In this document: one piece after another, positions 8,998-17,283 of the stretch
How positions within the stretch are numbered: the first letter of the stretch is position 1
Layout of the letters: the number at the start of each line of letters is the position of its first letter
Origin: Nevskiaceae bacterium
GTDB lineage: Bacteria > Pseudomonadota > Gammaproteobacteria > Nevskiales > Nevskiaceae
Reading direction: 5' to 3'
DNA: 64,000 nucleotides
NCBI GenBank assembly: GCA_004298465.1
Contig: SCRT01000012.1
Span: forward strand, 248,001-312,000
The notes under the pieces: model-generated
What the model was told of the DNA's origin: nothing
The model's database searches: none
What the model saw: only the letters and a program-made list of their open reading frames with translations
Made by a program: the position numbers and the translations under genes

Positions 8998-9498
8998 TCA
9001 CGGCACGCTCAGCACCGTCAGCCTGATCCGGGCCGTGCCATCGGAAATGATGTCGATTTTCTTGGCGGCGGCGTACGACAGGTCGATGATGCGATCGGCA
9101 TTGACTGGGCCGCGGTCGTTGATGACGACGATCACGGATTTGCCGTTCACGAGGTTTTTCACTTCGACTCGGCTGAACAACGGAATGCTTTGGCTCGCCG
9201 CGGTCAGCTTGTACATGTCATAACGTTCGCCGCTGGCCGTCTTGCGGCCTTGAAACTTCTTCCCATACCACGACGCGTATCCGGTTTGAACGAATCCTCT
9301 TGCGATGGATGAAGGCCGCGTGAGCGAAGGGTGGGGAGCCAGGGTACTGCAGCCGGCGAGCACGACGGCGACGGCCAGCAGCAGGCCTTTGAGTAGGGTG
9401 GCAGTTGGTGGGAAGATCCGGCGGAGCCTGTTCGCCCTGCCATTTTCTGATGAAGTGTCGTGCGGCGCTGTTGGCAGGGCATGGCGTGTTGCGGACAA
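8998..9498 (-). CDS. rlpA: RlpA-like septal ring lytic transglycosylase (lipoprotein)
   Basis: This is a 166-residue outer-membrane lipoprotein with lipobox LAGC (Cys at about residue 50). The double-psi beta-barrel domain begins at GYASWYGKKFQGRKTASGE and contains the conserved INDRGP segment with the catalytic Asp. RlpA proteins cleave glycan strands lacking stem peptides. This version lacks the C-terminal SPOR domain of the long form and resembles short RlpA-like proteins. The n-region before the signal core is unusually long (about 34 residues), so the true start may be downstream, but no better ATG was seen. No mreD/mrdB-type neighbours are present. Confidence 0.85.
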   Translation of the reverse strand: MSATRHALPTAPHDTSSENGRANRLRRIFPPTATLLKGLLLAVAVVLAGCSTLAPHPSLTRPSSIARGFVQTGYASWYGKKFQGRKTASGERYDMYKLTAASQSIPLFSRVEVKNLVNGKSVIVVINDRGPVNADRIIDLSYAAAKKIDIISDGTARIRLTVLSVP

Positions 9499-9862
9499 TG
9501 ATCGTCTCGTCGTGGTGGCGGGCTTTCAAATGGAGAGGGGATCCGGCGCTTTTGTTCCCGCGACGCAGGAATGCCGCCCTTTTCGGCTGACGCCTTTCCG
9601 TTCGATTTCCCGCCCCCGTGTCGGGGCAGATTCCGGGCATGGCCGCGCGAGTGTGCGCGGGGCACTTCCCTTGGCCGGTCCCGATTCACGTGCGACAGGC
9701 CGTGGCTGGCAACTCCCGTATCGGAAGCGACTGAGAGCGACGCCGGTGCGAAAACCACCTGTGGCGGGCGCGTTGGGCGGGACTGCTTTTGGCCGCTGCA
9801 CACCGCACTGCAATGTGCAGTCGGCGATCTGGAGGCGTGCCAAACGGCGAGAGCCGGTGCTT
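9499..9862. other. 364-bp stretch without a supported gene
   Basis: The stretch between the rlpA start and the end of the broken gene contains only GC-rich open frames on both strands with no recognisable protein character. It holds no clear terminator hairpin, tRNA or repeat. It presumably includes the rlpA promoter, but no confident -35/-10 pair could be picked. Confidence 0.4.
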
Positions 9863-10524
9863 TCAACGGCGCGTGCGGGGTGTTTTCGCTTTCGTGCCGA
9901 CCGCTGGTTTGTGCCGGCGTACCTTGCGCGTGCCGTCGCGGTGCTGTTCGTGGAAAGCGGCGTTGTAGGCGGCGATTTCCTGGTGCAGCGCCGCCAACGC
10001 GCGCGGCAGCCGGCCGGCATCCACGGCCTGTTCCATGCGTCGCATCAGGTCCCAGTCGTGGTAGTCGCGATAGGGCTTGAGGTCGAGATCCTTCGGCACT
10101 TTCCTGAGGTGCTCGTCACCCACCTTCTTCACGTATTTCTGCATGAAGGCGTCGTAGGCCCGCCACGGGATCCTTGCGGCCCGCACCGCGGCTTCCTCGG
10201 CGCGGGTGGCGATCTGGTGCGCGTGCAGATAGTGCCGGTCGAGCTGGTCGATCAGGGTCTTCTCGACTTCCTCGTGCATGATGAGGAAGCGGTCGACTTC
10301 GATGGTCCCGCCGCGCCAGGTGAAGCTCGGCGGCAGATGTAGATGGTTTTGCCATCCGTGCTGTAGCCCGCGAGATAGGGGATGTCGTGGCTGCGGTCAA
10401 ACTTCTTCACGCGGCGCAGGATCGCGTCCAGCGCGCGGTCCAGCATCAGGCTGGAGACGAACCAGTTCGGTGTGTGCAACTTGCTGTGCGGCGCATCCGG
10501 GCGACAGGCGCGGTTGAAGTGCAT
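9863..10524 (-). pseudogene. Conserved hypothetical protein gene broken by a frameshift
   Basis: Two minus-strand frames together read as one protein. The first runs from ATG 10524 (or 10446) to about 10336 and ends with AGYSTDGKTIYI. The second continues from about 10336 down to 9863 with LPPSFTWRGGTIEVDRFLIM followed by MHEEVEKTLIDQLDRHYLHA. At the junction the first frame degenerates into CRRASPGAAG. The pattern fits loss of about 10 nt, probably between short CATC repeats, relative to an intact ATC-GAC-CGC-CAT-CTG coding stretch. The C-terminal part (KYVKKVGDEHLRKVP, basic tail) has convincing coding character. The family is not recognised. A sequencing error is the alternative to a real mutation. 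Confidence 0.55.
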
Positions 10525-10621
10525 GGTGGCGGGCTCGTTGACGGAACGCGGGCAGCACTTGCGTCCGGACGGATGCTGTACCGCGTTGGCGCTATCCTGC
10601 TGTACCTGCATGTGGACCGCC

Positions 10622-10963
10622 ATGGATCCTCGCCACCAGCGCATCTACGCCGCCATCGCCGCGATTCCGGCCGGGCGGGTGGCCAGTTACGGGCAGATTG
10701 CGCTGCGTGCCGGGCTGCCGGGGCGGGCGCGGCTGGTCGGCAAGGCACTGGCCGAGACGCCGGATGGGCTGGAGCTGCCGTGGCATCGGGTGCTGCACGC
10801 GGATGGCACGGTCGCGCTGGCGCGTGGCAGCAGCGGGTTCGACGAACAGTGCCGGTGCCTGCGTGCGGAAGGCGTGGCGGTACGCAATGGCCGGGTGTCG
10901 ATGCGGGCGTTCGGGCTGGATTGCGAAGTTGACCTCGACCGCGCGTTGTGGGGCTTCGACTGA
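10622..10963 (+). CDS. Alkyltransferase-like protein (ATL), MGMT fold without active-site Cys
   Basis: The 113-residue product resembles the C-terminal domain of O6-alkylguanine-DNA alkyltransferase. It has the start region IYAAIAAIPAGRVASYGQIA, the Arg-containing LPGRARLVGKAL helix and the active-site block. Where methyltransferases have PCHRV this protein has PWHRV (Trp at about residue 54). Replacement of the acceptor Cys by Trp is the defining feature of ATL proteins. These cannot transfer the alkyl group but bind O6-alkylguanine, flip the base and recruit nucleotide excision repair. The ATG at 10622 gives the usual short ATL length. It is a single gene convergent with the pirin gene. Confidence 0.9.
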   Translation: MDPRHQRIYAAIAAIPAGRVASYGQIALRAGLPGRARLVGKALAETPDGLELPWHRVLHADGTVALARGSSGFDEQCRCLRAEGVAVRNGRVSMRAFGLDCEVDLDRALWGFD

Positions 10964-11000
10964 CGCACAAGGGCAGGCGTCTCCCCAGGCCCGTTCCCCA

Positions 11001-11897
11001 TCAACCGGCGCACAATTGGACTTCGCCGAGGCTCGGGGCTTCGAGCTTTTCCGCCGGGCTGCCGGGGCGCACGGGCGCGAAGCGGCCGGCCTTCCAGTCG
11101 GTCAGTGCGGTTTCGATCTCGCCCTGCGTACGAGCCACCAGGTTCCACCAGATGATGAGCCTTTCATCGAACGGCACACCGCCCAGCAGCAGCAACTGCG
11201 TCTCGGTTGCGGCGCGCAGTTCGAGCATGTCGCGGCCGGGGGCGAAGTAGAGCCACTCGCCGGGTGCGAGCGTTTCGTCCGCCACCGTGGCGGCGCCCCG
11301 CAGCACCACTGCGCAGTACTCGAAATCGGCCCGCAATGGCACTTGTGTGTGAGCCGGGCCGGTGGCGGCGAAGTCGATGCCCACGAGCGGCGTGTACACC
11401 GTCGTGGGCGCGGTGCGGCCGAAGGCGCTGCCGGCCAGTATGGTGGCACGAAGACCGCCGGCATCGACCACCGGTAATTCGGCGTAGTTCTGGAACCCGG
11501 GTGGGCGGTGGCACTCGGTGGCCGGCAACGCGATCCACAGTTGCGCAGCGTGTATGCGCGTGCCGTCCTGCATGGAATCCTCGCTGTGGGCAATGCCGCG
11601 CCCGGCGGTCATCAGGTTGACCTGGCCGGGACGGATGATCTGCTCGTTGCCGAGGGAGTCCCGGTGCACGACTTCACCTTCGATCATCCAGGTGAAGGTT
11701 TGCAGGCCGATGTGCGGATGGGCACCGACGTGCATGCCCTTGCCGGCGGCGAACTGGACCGGACCCAGGTGGTCGAGGAAGCACCACGCGCCGACGGTAC
11801 GGCGTTCGCGATGCGGCAGGGCGCGCGTGATCCGGGTATCTTCACCGATGACGGCGGCGCGCGCGGTGTAACGCCGGGCGGGAGGGGCGGCATTCAA
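11001..11897 (-). CDS. Pirin family protein
   Basis: This is a 298-residue bicupin. The N-terminal cupin carries the pirin metal-binding signature: GAWCFLDHLGP, HPHIGLQTFTWMIEG with two His, and the later MTAGRGIAHSED with another His. The C-terminal half has the pirin_C pattern VYTPLVGIDFAA and the FDERLIIWWNLV block. Pirins are iron-binding proteins; some bacterial members have quercetinase activity or influence redox metabolism, but the role of this one cannot be assigned. It is flanked by the convergent ATL gene and an exported protein gene 39 bp upstream on the same strand. Confidence 0.9.
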   Translation of the reverse strand: MNAAPPARRYTARAAVIGEDTRITRALPHRERRTVGAWCFLDHLGPVQFAAGKGMHVGAHPHIGLQTFTWMIEGEVVHRDSLGNEQIIRPGQVNLMTAGRGIAHSEDSMQDGTRIHAAQLWIALPATECHRPPGFQNYAELPVVDAGGLRATILAGSAFGRTAPTTVYTPLVGIDFAATGPAHTQVPLRADFEYCAVVLRGAATVADETLAPGEWLYFAPGRDMLELRAATETQLLLLGGVPFDERLIIWWNLVARTQGEIETALTDWKAGRFAPVRPGSPAEKLEAPSLGEVQLCAG

Positions 11898-11936
11898 TGG
11901 TTTTCTCCGGTAGGGAACGCGACGCCCGGCAGTGTG

Positions 11937-12722
11937 TCAGCGTTGCAGGGAGAAGGCCGCGGCGCGCTGGTTGGCGGCATCGGTGCCAAGCAGGAACAGC
12001 GAATCGCGGGTGCCGGTGAGTTGCTGCGCGAAGTAGGTGCCCAGCACGTCGAACACGGATTCGATCTGCGGGCAGGTGCGCGTGAAACTTCCACCATAGG
12101 CGTTGAAGTCGCTGTCGAGCACGGCCAGTGTGCCGCTGTATCGGCAGTTCAGTGTATCGGTGCCGGTGAGCTTGCCGCTGTCATCGATGGCGATCGTGGC
12201 GGTGCCATTGAGGCCCGAATCGTTCAGGTAGCTGAAGCCGTAGGTGCCGCGCAAGGTCTTGAGCGCGGCGGGCAGCGTGTACTGCTGCAGGTTGAAGGCC
12301 AGCGACAGCGTGCCGCTGCTCGACAGGCCGGGGATGTTGAAGTTCGCATTGATCGCCCGGCGCGGCGTGACAATGCCGGTCATCGTGCCCGGTGCGGACG
12401 GCAGGCCGAGGATGGATCCGTAGCGCGTGAAGCTGGCCGTGTAGCGGCCGCTGCCGGTGCCGAAATCCGGAACGTCCAGGATGGCGATGCTGCCGTCGGC
12501 GAACTGCTGCTCGATCTTGCCGCGGCCGTTTTCCGTGACGATGGCCACGACGCTGCCCGCCTGGCCGGTGGACGCATCCGTGAAACTGCCGGTGTAGTAG
12601 CCACCGGCGGAATTCGTTCCAACGTTGTTGATCGGTTTGAACAGGTTGTCGCAGCTGCCCTGTGCGCCTGCAGCAAAGGCGCAGGCGGCAAGGATTCCGA
12701 GGTTTCTGAAGAACAGGCGCAT
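11937..12722 (-). CDS. Exported protein of unknown function
   Basis: This 261-residue protein has a clear Sec signal peptide (MRLFFRNLGILAACAFAAGA, probable cleavage near residue 20). The mature part is rich in Gly, Ser and Thr and built of alternating short beta-strand-like segments such as YYTGSFTDA, GRYTASFTRYG, TYGFSYLNDSG and LTGTDTLNCRYSG. Four Cys lie outside the signal. The repeated G-T-Y/F motifs suggest a beta-sandwich or beta-barrel repeated two or three times. No family is recognised. It lies between pirin and aroE on the same strand with short gaps. Confidence 0.65.
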   Translation of the reverse strand: MRLFFRNLGILAACAFAAGAQGSCDNLFKPINNVGTNSAGGYYTGSFTDASTGQAGSVVAIVTENGRGKIEQQFADGSIAILDVPDFGTGSGRYTASFTRYGSILGLPSAPGTMTGIVTPRRAINANFNIPGLSSSGTLSLAFNLQQYTLPAALKTLRGTYGFSYLNDSGLNGTATIAIDDSGKLTGTDTLNCRYSGTLAVLDSDFNAYGGSFTRTCPQIESVFDVLGTYFAQQLTGTRDSLFLLGTDAANQRAAAFSLQR

Positions 12723-12795
12723 GGGGCACCGCGTTTGAATGCGTGAGGTCCGCGCAGTGTGTCAGCGTGACGCGGGCGCCGGCAAACCGGCTGGG

Positions 12796-13608
12796 TCAGT
12801 CCGCCCGCAACGCGGCGAGCACGGCAGCCGTCGGCGGACGCACGCCACGCCACAGGCGAAAGGATTCCGCGGCTTGTTCCACCAGCATGCCGAGGCCGTC
12901 GGATGTGTGCGCGGCACCGCTGTGCCGCGCCCAGTCGAGGAACGGTGTGGCGGCAGGCCCGTAGTTGAGGTCGTAGGCCGTGCCGCCGGGCGCAAACAGC
13001 GCGTCCGGCAGTTCCGGGGCCAGCCCGCGGTGGCCGGCGGAGGTGGCGTTGAGGACGAGATCGAAGCGCTGCCTAGTCAGATCGCCATGTGTCGCGGCTT
13101 CCACCAGGCCGAGGCGGGCGAAGCGCGCCGCGAGTTGTTGTGGTTTTTCGCGGCTGCGGTTCGAGATCACCAGCCGTGCCGGCCGCGCGGCCAGCAACGG
13201 CGCGATCACGCCGCGCGCTGCGCCGCCGGCGCCGATCAGCGCGATGCGGGCCCCGGCAAGACGCAGGTGCAGGTTGTTCCGCAGGTCAGCGAACAGGCCG
13301 GCGCCGTCGGTGTTGTCGGCGTTCCATCCTTTCGGCGTGTGGATCATCGTGTTCGCGGCGCCGGCGTGGGCGGCGCGCTCGGCCAGATGTTCCGCGGCGC
13401 GTGCGGCAACCTGCTTGTGCGGCACCGTCACGTTCAAGCCCAGATACCCGGCGCCATGCAGCTCTGCGAGCCGGGCAGCGAAGTTTTCCGGTGTGATGTC
13501 GAGGGCTTCGTAAGTCAGCGCCATGCCCATGGTTTCGGCGAACGCTGCGTGGATGCGGGGCGACAGGCTGTGGGCTACCGGATGGCCGATGACGGCATAA
13601 CGATCCAT
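12796..13608 (-). CDS. aroE: Shikimate dehydrogenase (NADP+)
   Basis: The 270-residue enzyme reduces 3-dehydroshikimate to shikimate in aromatic amino-acid biosynthesis. The start MDRYAVIGHPVAHSLSPRIH is canonical and has GGGAGAG upstream. The catalytic Lys is in NVTVPHKQ, the catalytic Asp in NADNTDGAGL, the Rossmann loop is GAGGAARGV, and the NADP-phosphate-binding Asn-Arg region is ISNRSREK. The C-terminal GLGMLVEQAAESFRLW block is also typical. A longer in-frame start at 13755 would add a non-family extension and is rejected. Confidence 0.97.
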   Translation of the reverse strand: MDRYAVIGHPVAHSLSPRIHAAFAETMGMALTYEALDITPENFAARLAELHGAGYLGLNVTVPHKQVAARAAEHLAERAAHAGAANTMIHTPKGWNADNTDGAGLFADLRNNLHLRLAGARIALIGAGGAARGVIAPLLAARPARLVISNRSREKPQQLAARFARLGLVEAATHGDLTRQRFDLVLNATSAGHRGLAPELPDALFAPGGTAYDLNYGPAATPFLDWARHSGAAHTSDGLGMLVEQAAESFRLWRGVRPPTAAVLAALRAD

Positions 13609-13894
13609 GTTTCTTGATCTCTCCCGGACCTCAGTGACGCGTGAAAGATGAGTTGTCGGCGTTGTATGGACAACTCCGAATCGGAAGATTAGGCTGATTG
13701 CAGGTTTTTCGCTGGCTGGCGATGGCTGGTGAATATCCTGCACGACGGGTGCCAACAGGGCAGGGGTTTTTCACCAGCAACGCCGGGTTGCGGTGCATCG
13801 ATACCGCATAGAGTAATTGGCAGATCCAGGCTGTGCTTCTGCGTGCTTTGCGAAATGCTTCACACATGAAGTCCAACGCTCAAGGAGTAGGGAT

Positions 13895-14233
13895 ATGTTG
13901 ATTGCTGCATTGGTGGTTTTCGGAATCGCGGCCGCGGGCGGCTTGATCCTCGCGTCCAAGGTGCTGCGTGGCCAGTTTGCGCCCTGGCCCTTGTCGCTCG
14001 GCCATGCCGCGCTGGGTGCCACGGGGCTGGTATTGCTGATCATTATGCTGGTACAGGGGCAGGCAACAACCCCCGTCACCTATGCGTTCATCCTGTTCCT
14101 GATCGCGGCGCTGGGTGGCTTCTTCCTGGCTTCGCTCCACATGCGCAAGCAGCTGCCGCCGAAGCCGGTGGTGGTGATCCACGCGCTGATCGCGGTTGCC
14201 GGCTTCCTCACGCTGCTTTCAGCCGCGCTGTAG
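13895..14233 (+). CDS. Small integral membrane protein, unknown function
   Basis: This is a 112-residue, almost wholly hydrophobic protein with four predicted membrane helices (about residues 2-22, 32-53, 60-80 and 91-110). The ATG at 13895 is preceded by AAGGAGTAGGGAT, a strong ribosome-binding site. A GHAALGATGLVLLIIML segment and a second ALIAVAGFL segment look like an internal duplication of two-helix units. It ends three bases before the DUF2231-like membrane gene, so the two are probably one operon and may work together. No specific function is known. Confidence 0.8.
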   Translation: MLIAALVVFGIAAAGGLILASKVLRGQFAPWPLSLGHAALGATGLVLLIIMLVQGQATTPVTYAFILFLIAALGGFFLASLHMRKQLPPKPVVVIHALIAVAGFLTLLSAAL

Positions 14234-14236
14234 GCC

Positions 14237-14647
14237 ATGCGGCACCCCCTGCATTCGGCGCTCGTCCATTTCCCGGTCGCGTGCTGGTCGCTCGCCGTCG
14301 CAGCCGATTTTGCCAGCCTGCAATTCGGTGAAGCGGCCTGGCAGTGGTCGGGAGGGTTGCTGGCGGTGGGTTGTGTGATGGCGGTGGTCGCCATGCTCGC
14401 CGGGCTCGTGGAATTCACCCGCGTTCCAGAAGGCCCGGCGTTGCGCGATGCCTACCTGCACATGACGGCGATGCTGGTGGCGCTCACGCTGTTCACCACG
14501 CGCCTGCTGCTGCGGCAGGAAAATTTCCATGCCCTGCCGCCCGACGCGTTGTCGCTGGTGCTGGATGCCGCCGGTTTCGTGGTGCTGGCAGTCGGCGGCT
14601 GGTTGGGCGGGCGGCTGGTCTACGGCCACGGGGTCGGGCGGGAATAG
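14237..14647 (+). CDS. DUF2231-like membrane protein
   Basis: This 136-residue inner-membrane protein has four hydrophobic segments. The N-terminal RHPLHSALVHFPVACW, with a conserved His-Pro and a second His near the first helix, and the later GRLVYGHGVG are typical of DUF2231 (COG4244) proteins, a putative heme- or quinone-linked membrane family. It starts three bases after the preceding four-helix protein, indicating co-transcription. Its function is not established. Confidence 0.75.
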   Translation: MRHPLHSALVHFPVACWSLAVAADFASLQFGEAAWQWSGGLLAVGCVMAVVAMLAGLVEFTRVPEGPALRDAYLHMTAMLVALTLFTTRLLLRQENFHALPPDALSLVLDAAGFVVLAVGGWLGGRLVYGHGVGRE

Positions 14648-14687
14648 GCGCAAAAGCCGGTTTGTCACCGGGCTTTGCAACGCGCTC

Positions 14688-14719
14688 GGGTTCAGGTGTC
14701 GATGTGGGTGCCTGAACCC
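14688..14719. terminator. Perfect 9-bp hairpin between convergent genes
   Basis: GGGTTCAGG and CCTGAACCC form a perfect 9-bp stem with a 14-nt loop in the 89-bp space between the DUF2231-like gene and the end of hemB. Neither side has a proper T-run (only GCTGTTT on the plus strand), so it may be a weak bidirectional terminator or an mRNA-end stabiliser. Confidence 0.4.
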
Positions 14720-14736
14720 GCTGTTTCGGCCGGGCT

Positions 14737-15726
14737 TCAGTCCAGCCAGCCGGCCACGTCCTTCGCGAAGTAGGTGAGGATGGCGTCGGCGCCGGCGCGG
14801 CGGATGGACAACAGCGCTTCCAGCACGACCTTCTTCTCGTCCAGCCAGCCGTTCGCGGCCGCTGTCTTCAGCATCGCGTATTCGCCGCTCACCTGGTAGG
14901 CGAACGTCGGCATGCTGAATTCATCCTTCACGCGGCGGATGATGTCGAGGTACGGCAGCGCCGGCTTCACCATCACCATGTCCGCGCCTTCGGCGATATC
15001 CAGCGCTACTTCGCGCAAGGCTTCGTCCGTATTCGCCGGGTCCATTTGATACGTTCGCTTGTCGCCCTTGAGCGCCGCCTTGCTGCCCACGGCGTCGCGG
15101 AACGGGCCGTAAAACGCACTGGCATATTTAGCGGAATACGCAAGGATCAGCGTGTCCTTCCTGCTGTCACGTTCCAGCACGGTGCGGATGGTGCCGATGC
15201 GCCCGTCCATCATGTCGGACGGAGCAACCACGTCGGCGCCGGCGCGCGCCAGCAGCAGCGCTTGCTGGCGCAGCAGTTCCACGCTGGTGTCGTTCTCGAT
15301 GCGGCCGTCGTCCGTCAGCACGCCGTCGTGGCCGTGGTTCGTATAGGGGTCGAGCGCCACGTCGCAGATCACGCCGAGTTCCGGTGCCGCGGCCTTCAGC
15401 GTGCCGATGGCGCGCGGGATGAGGCCCTTGGGGTTGAGCGCCTCGGTCCCGGTGGCGTTCTTCAACTTCGCGTTGAGGGCGGGAAACAGCGCCACGGCGC
15501 TGACGCCGAGCTTGGCAAGCTGCTTGCCTTCCTTCGCCAGATCCTTGAGCGTGTAGCGCTGCTGGCCCGGCATGGTGGCGATGGCGCCGGCCTCTTCGGT
15601 TTCGGCGACGAACAGCGGCTGGATGAGCTGGCCCGGTGCCAGCCGCGTTTCGCGCACGAGTTCCCGGATAAAGGGAGCCTGGCGCAGGCGACGCGCCCGA
15701 GTTGCCGGAAAAATCTGGTTGATCAC
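14737..15726 (-). CDS. hemB: Porphobilinogen synthase (delta-aminolevulinate dehydratase), Mg-type
   Basis: The 329-residue enzyme condenses two 5-aminolevulinate molecules to porphobilinogen in heme biosynthesis. Schiff-base lysines are visible in YSAKYASAFYGPFRDA and MVKPALPYLDI. At the catalytic metal site the zinc-type Cys triad is replaced by Asp/Ala residues (VALDPYTNHGHDG), the pattern of magnesium-dependent, zinc-independent enzymes such as that of Pseudomonas aeruginosa. Family length and the C-terminal RRAGADAILTYFA block are normal. It is a single gene. Confidence 0.96.
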   Translation of the reverse strand: MINQIFPATRARRLRQAPFIRELVRETRLAPGQLIQPLFVAETEEAGAIATMPGQQRYTLKDLAKEGKQLAKLGVSAVALFPALNAKLKNATGTEALNPKGLIPRAIGTLKAAAPELGVICDVALDPYTNHGHDGVLTDDGRIENDTSVELLRQQALLLARAGADVVAPSDMMDGRIGTIRTVLERDSRKDTLILAYSAKYASAFYGPFRDAVGSKAALKGDKRTYQMDPANTDEALREVALDIAEGADMVMVKPALPYLDIIRRVKDEFSMPTFAYQVSGEYAMLKTAAANGWLDEKKVVLEALLSIRRAGADAILTYFAKDVAGWLD

Positions 15727-15807
15727 GCAAGGAGTCTCGAAAAAGAGGGTCCCAAGATTATAGGGCGCAGGCTCCGCCGCACGGCGCGGTTGTCGTAAGC
15801 TTCCAAG

Positions 15808-17232
15808 ATGAACAACGACGCGCTGCAGGGCTTTGTCGAGCAGCTCTGGGACACGGAAATCGTCCCGAAACTCATCGACTACATTCGTATTCCGAACCGC
15901 TCACCGGATTTCGACGCCGACTGGGTGGCGCACGGGCACATGGCGCGCGCGGTGGATCTGCTGGCGGGTTGGGCGCGAGAGAAACTTGAAGCGCTGCCGG
16001 GCGCCACGCTATCGGTGGAACAACTGCCCGGCCGCACGCCGCTGCTGTTCATCGACGTCCCCGCCAGCGGCGCTGCACCGCAGGACGACTGCGTGCTGCT
16101 CTATGGGCATCTCGACAAGCAGCCGGAAATGGAAGGCTGGAGCGATGGACTGGGGCCGTGGACGCCGGTGCTGCGCAGCGACCGCCTCTACGGCCGCGGC
16201 GGCGCGGACGACGGCTATGCCCTGTTTGGCGCGCTGACGGCGGTTCTCGCGTTGCGCGAGCAGGGCGTGGCGCATGCACGTTGCGTGATCCTGATCGAAG
16301 CGGGAGAGGAATCCGGCAGTCCCGATCTGTCGCATTACGTGGAACACCTGGCCGCGCGCATCGGCCAGCCTTCGCTCGTCGTGTGTCTCGACTCCGGCTG
16401 TGCTGATTATGAGCGCTTGTGGATGACCACCAGCCTGCGCGGGCTGGTGGGCGGCGTGCTGACGGTACGCGTGCTGGGCGAAGGCGTGCATTCCGGCGAC
16501 GCCTCGGGCGTGGTGCCGTCCAGTTTCCGCATCCTGCGGCAGATCCTGGCGCGACTGGAGGACGTGAAGACCGGGCGCATCCTGCCGGCGGATTTTTACG
16601 CTGAAATCCCGGAAGAACGGCGCCGCCAGGCACGTATTGCAGCAGCGGCACTCGGTACGGCGACATGGGACAAGTTCCCGTGGGCGGACGGCGTGCAGCC
16701 GGTTTCGGAAAACGGCGCGCGACTGCTGCTGAATCGCAGCTGGCGTCCGCAGCTGGAGGTCACCGGGGCGGCCGGGTTTCCGCCGGTCGCCAGCGCGGGC
16801 AACGTGCTGCGGCCGTTTTCTGCCGTGAAACTGTCGCTGCGCCTGCCGCCGACGGTGGACGCGCAGGTCGCCGCCGGGGTGCTGAAGAAGTTGCTGACGG
16901 AAGCCCCGCCCTACGGCGCGCAAGTCACGTTCGACGGCGAGGCCGCCGCGTCCGGCTGGGACGCACCAGCGCTGGCACCGTGGCTGGAAGAAGCGGTGGA
17001 TTTAGCGGCACAGGCGGCCTTCGGCCACGCGCCGGCGTGGATGGGCGAGGGCGGCAGCATTCCGTTCATGGGCATGCTGGGCGAGAAATTTCCGCAGGCG
17101 CAGTTCCTCATCACCGGCGTGCTGGGGCCGCATTCCAATGCCCACGGACCGGACGAGTTCCTGCACATCCCGACCGGCAAGCGCCTCACGGCTGCCGTCG
17201 CCAGTGTGCTGGAACGCCACGCGGTGCGGTAG
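15808..17232 (+). CDS. M20 family metallopeptidase
   Basis: This is a 474-residue di-zinc peptidase of the M20 family. Metal and catalytic residues are in YGHLDKQPE (His and catalytic Asp), GRGGADDGYALFG (bridging Asp), EAGEESGSPD (Glu pair), LDSGCAD (Asp) and GPHSNAHGPDE (last His). A lid/dimerisation domain lies between about residues 215 and 350, with GLVGGVLTVRVLGEGVHSGD marking its start. The closest functional classes are carnosinase-like dipeptidases and related amidohydrolases; the substrate is not determined. No signal peptide is present, so it acts in the cytoplasm. Confidence 0.9.
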   Translation: MNNDALQGFVEQLWDTEIVPKLIDYIRIPNRSPDFDADWVAHGHMARAVDLLAGWAREKLEALPGATLSVEQLPGRTPLLFIDVPASGAAPQDDCVLLYGHLDKQPEMEGWSDGLGPWTPVLRSDRLYGRGGADDGYALFGALTAVLALREQGVAHARCVILIEAGEESGSPDLSHYVEHLAARIGQPSLVVCLDSGCADYERLWMTTSLRGLVGGVLTVRVLGEGVHSGDASGVVPSSFRILRQILARLEDVKTGRILPADFYAEIPEERRRQARIAAAALGTATWDKFPWADGVQPVSENGARLLLNRSWRPQLEVTGAAGFPPVASAGNVLRPFSAVKLSLRLPPTVDAQVAAGVLKKLLTEAPPYGAQVTFDGEAAASGWDAPALAPWLEEAVDLAAQAAFGHAPAWMGEGGSIPFMGMLGEKFPQAQFLITGVLGPHSNAHGPDEFLHIPTGKRLTAAVASVLERHAVR

Positions 17233-17283
17233 TCTTCGGCCGCTCGCCGCTATCCGAATAGCCCCGCGCGCGTGGCGGCTGTT

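Noticed and set aside
8981..8999. GCCT-GTTC-AGGC followed by TCTTTT as a terminator
   Set aside because: The stem is only 4 bp and lies at the end of the convergent rlpA gene; too weak to call.
9305..10342. A 345-codon plus-strand frame opposite rlpA and the broken gene
   Set aside because: It has no motif or start signal, and the minus-strand reading has clear coding character.
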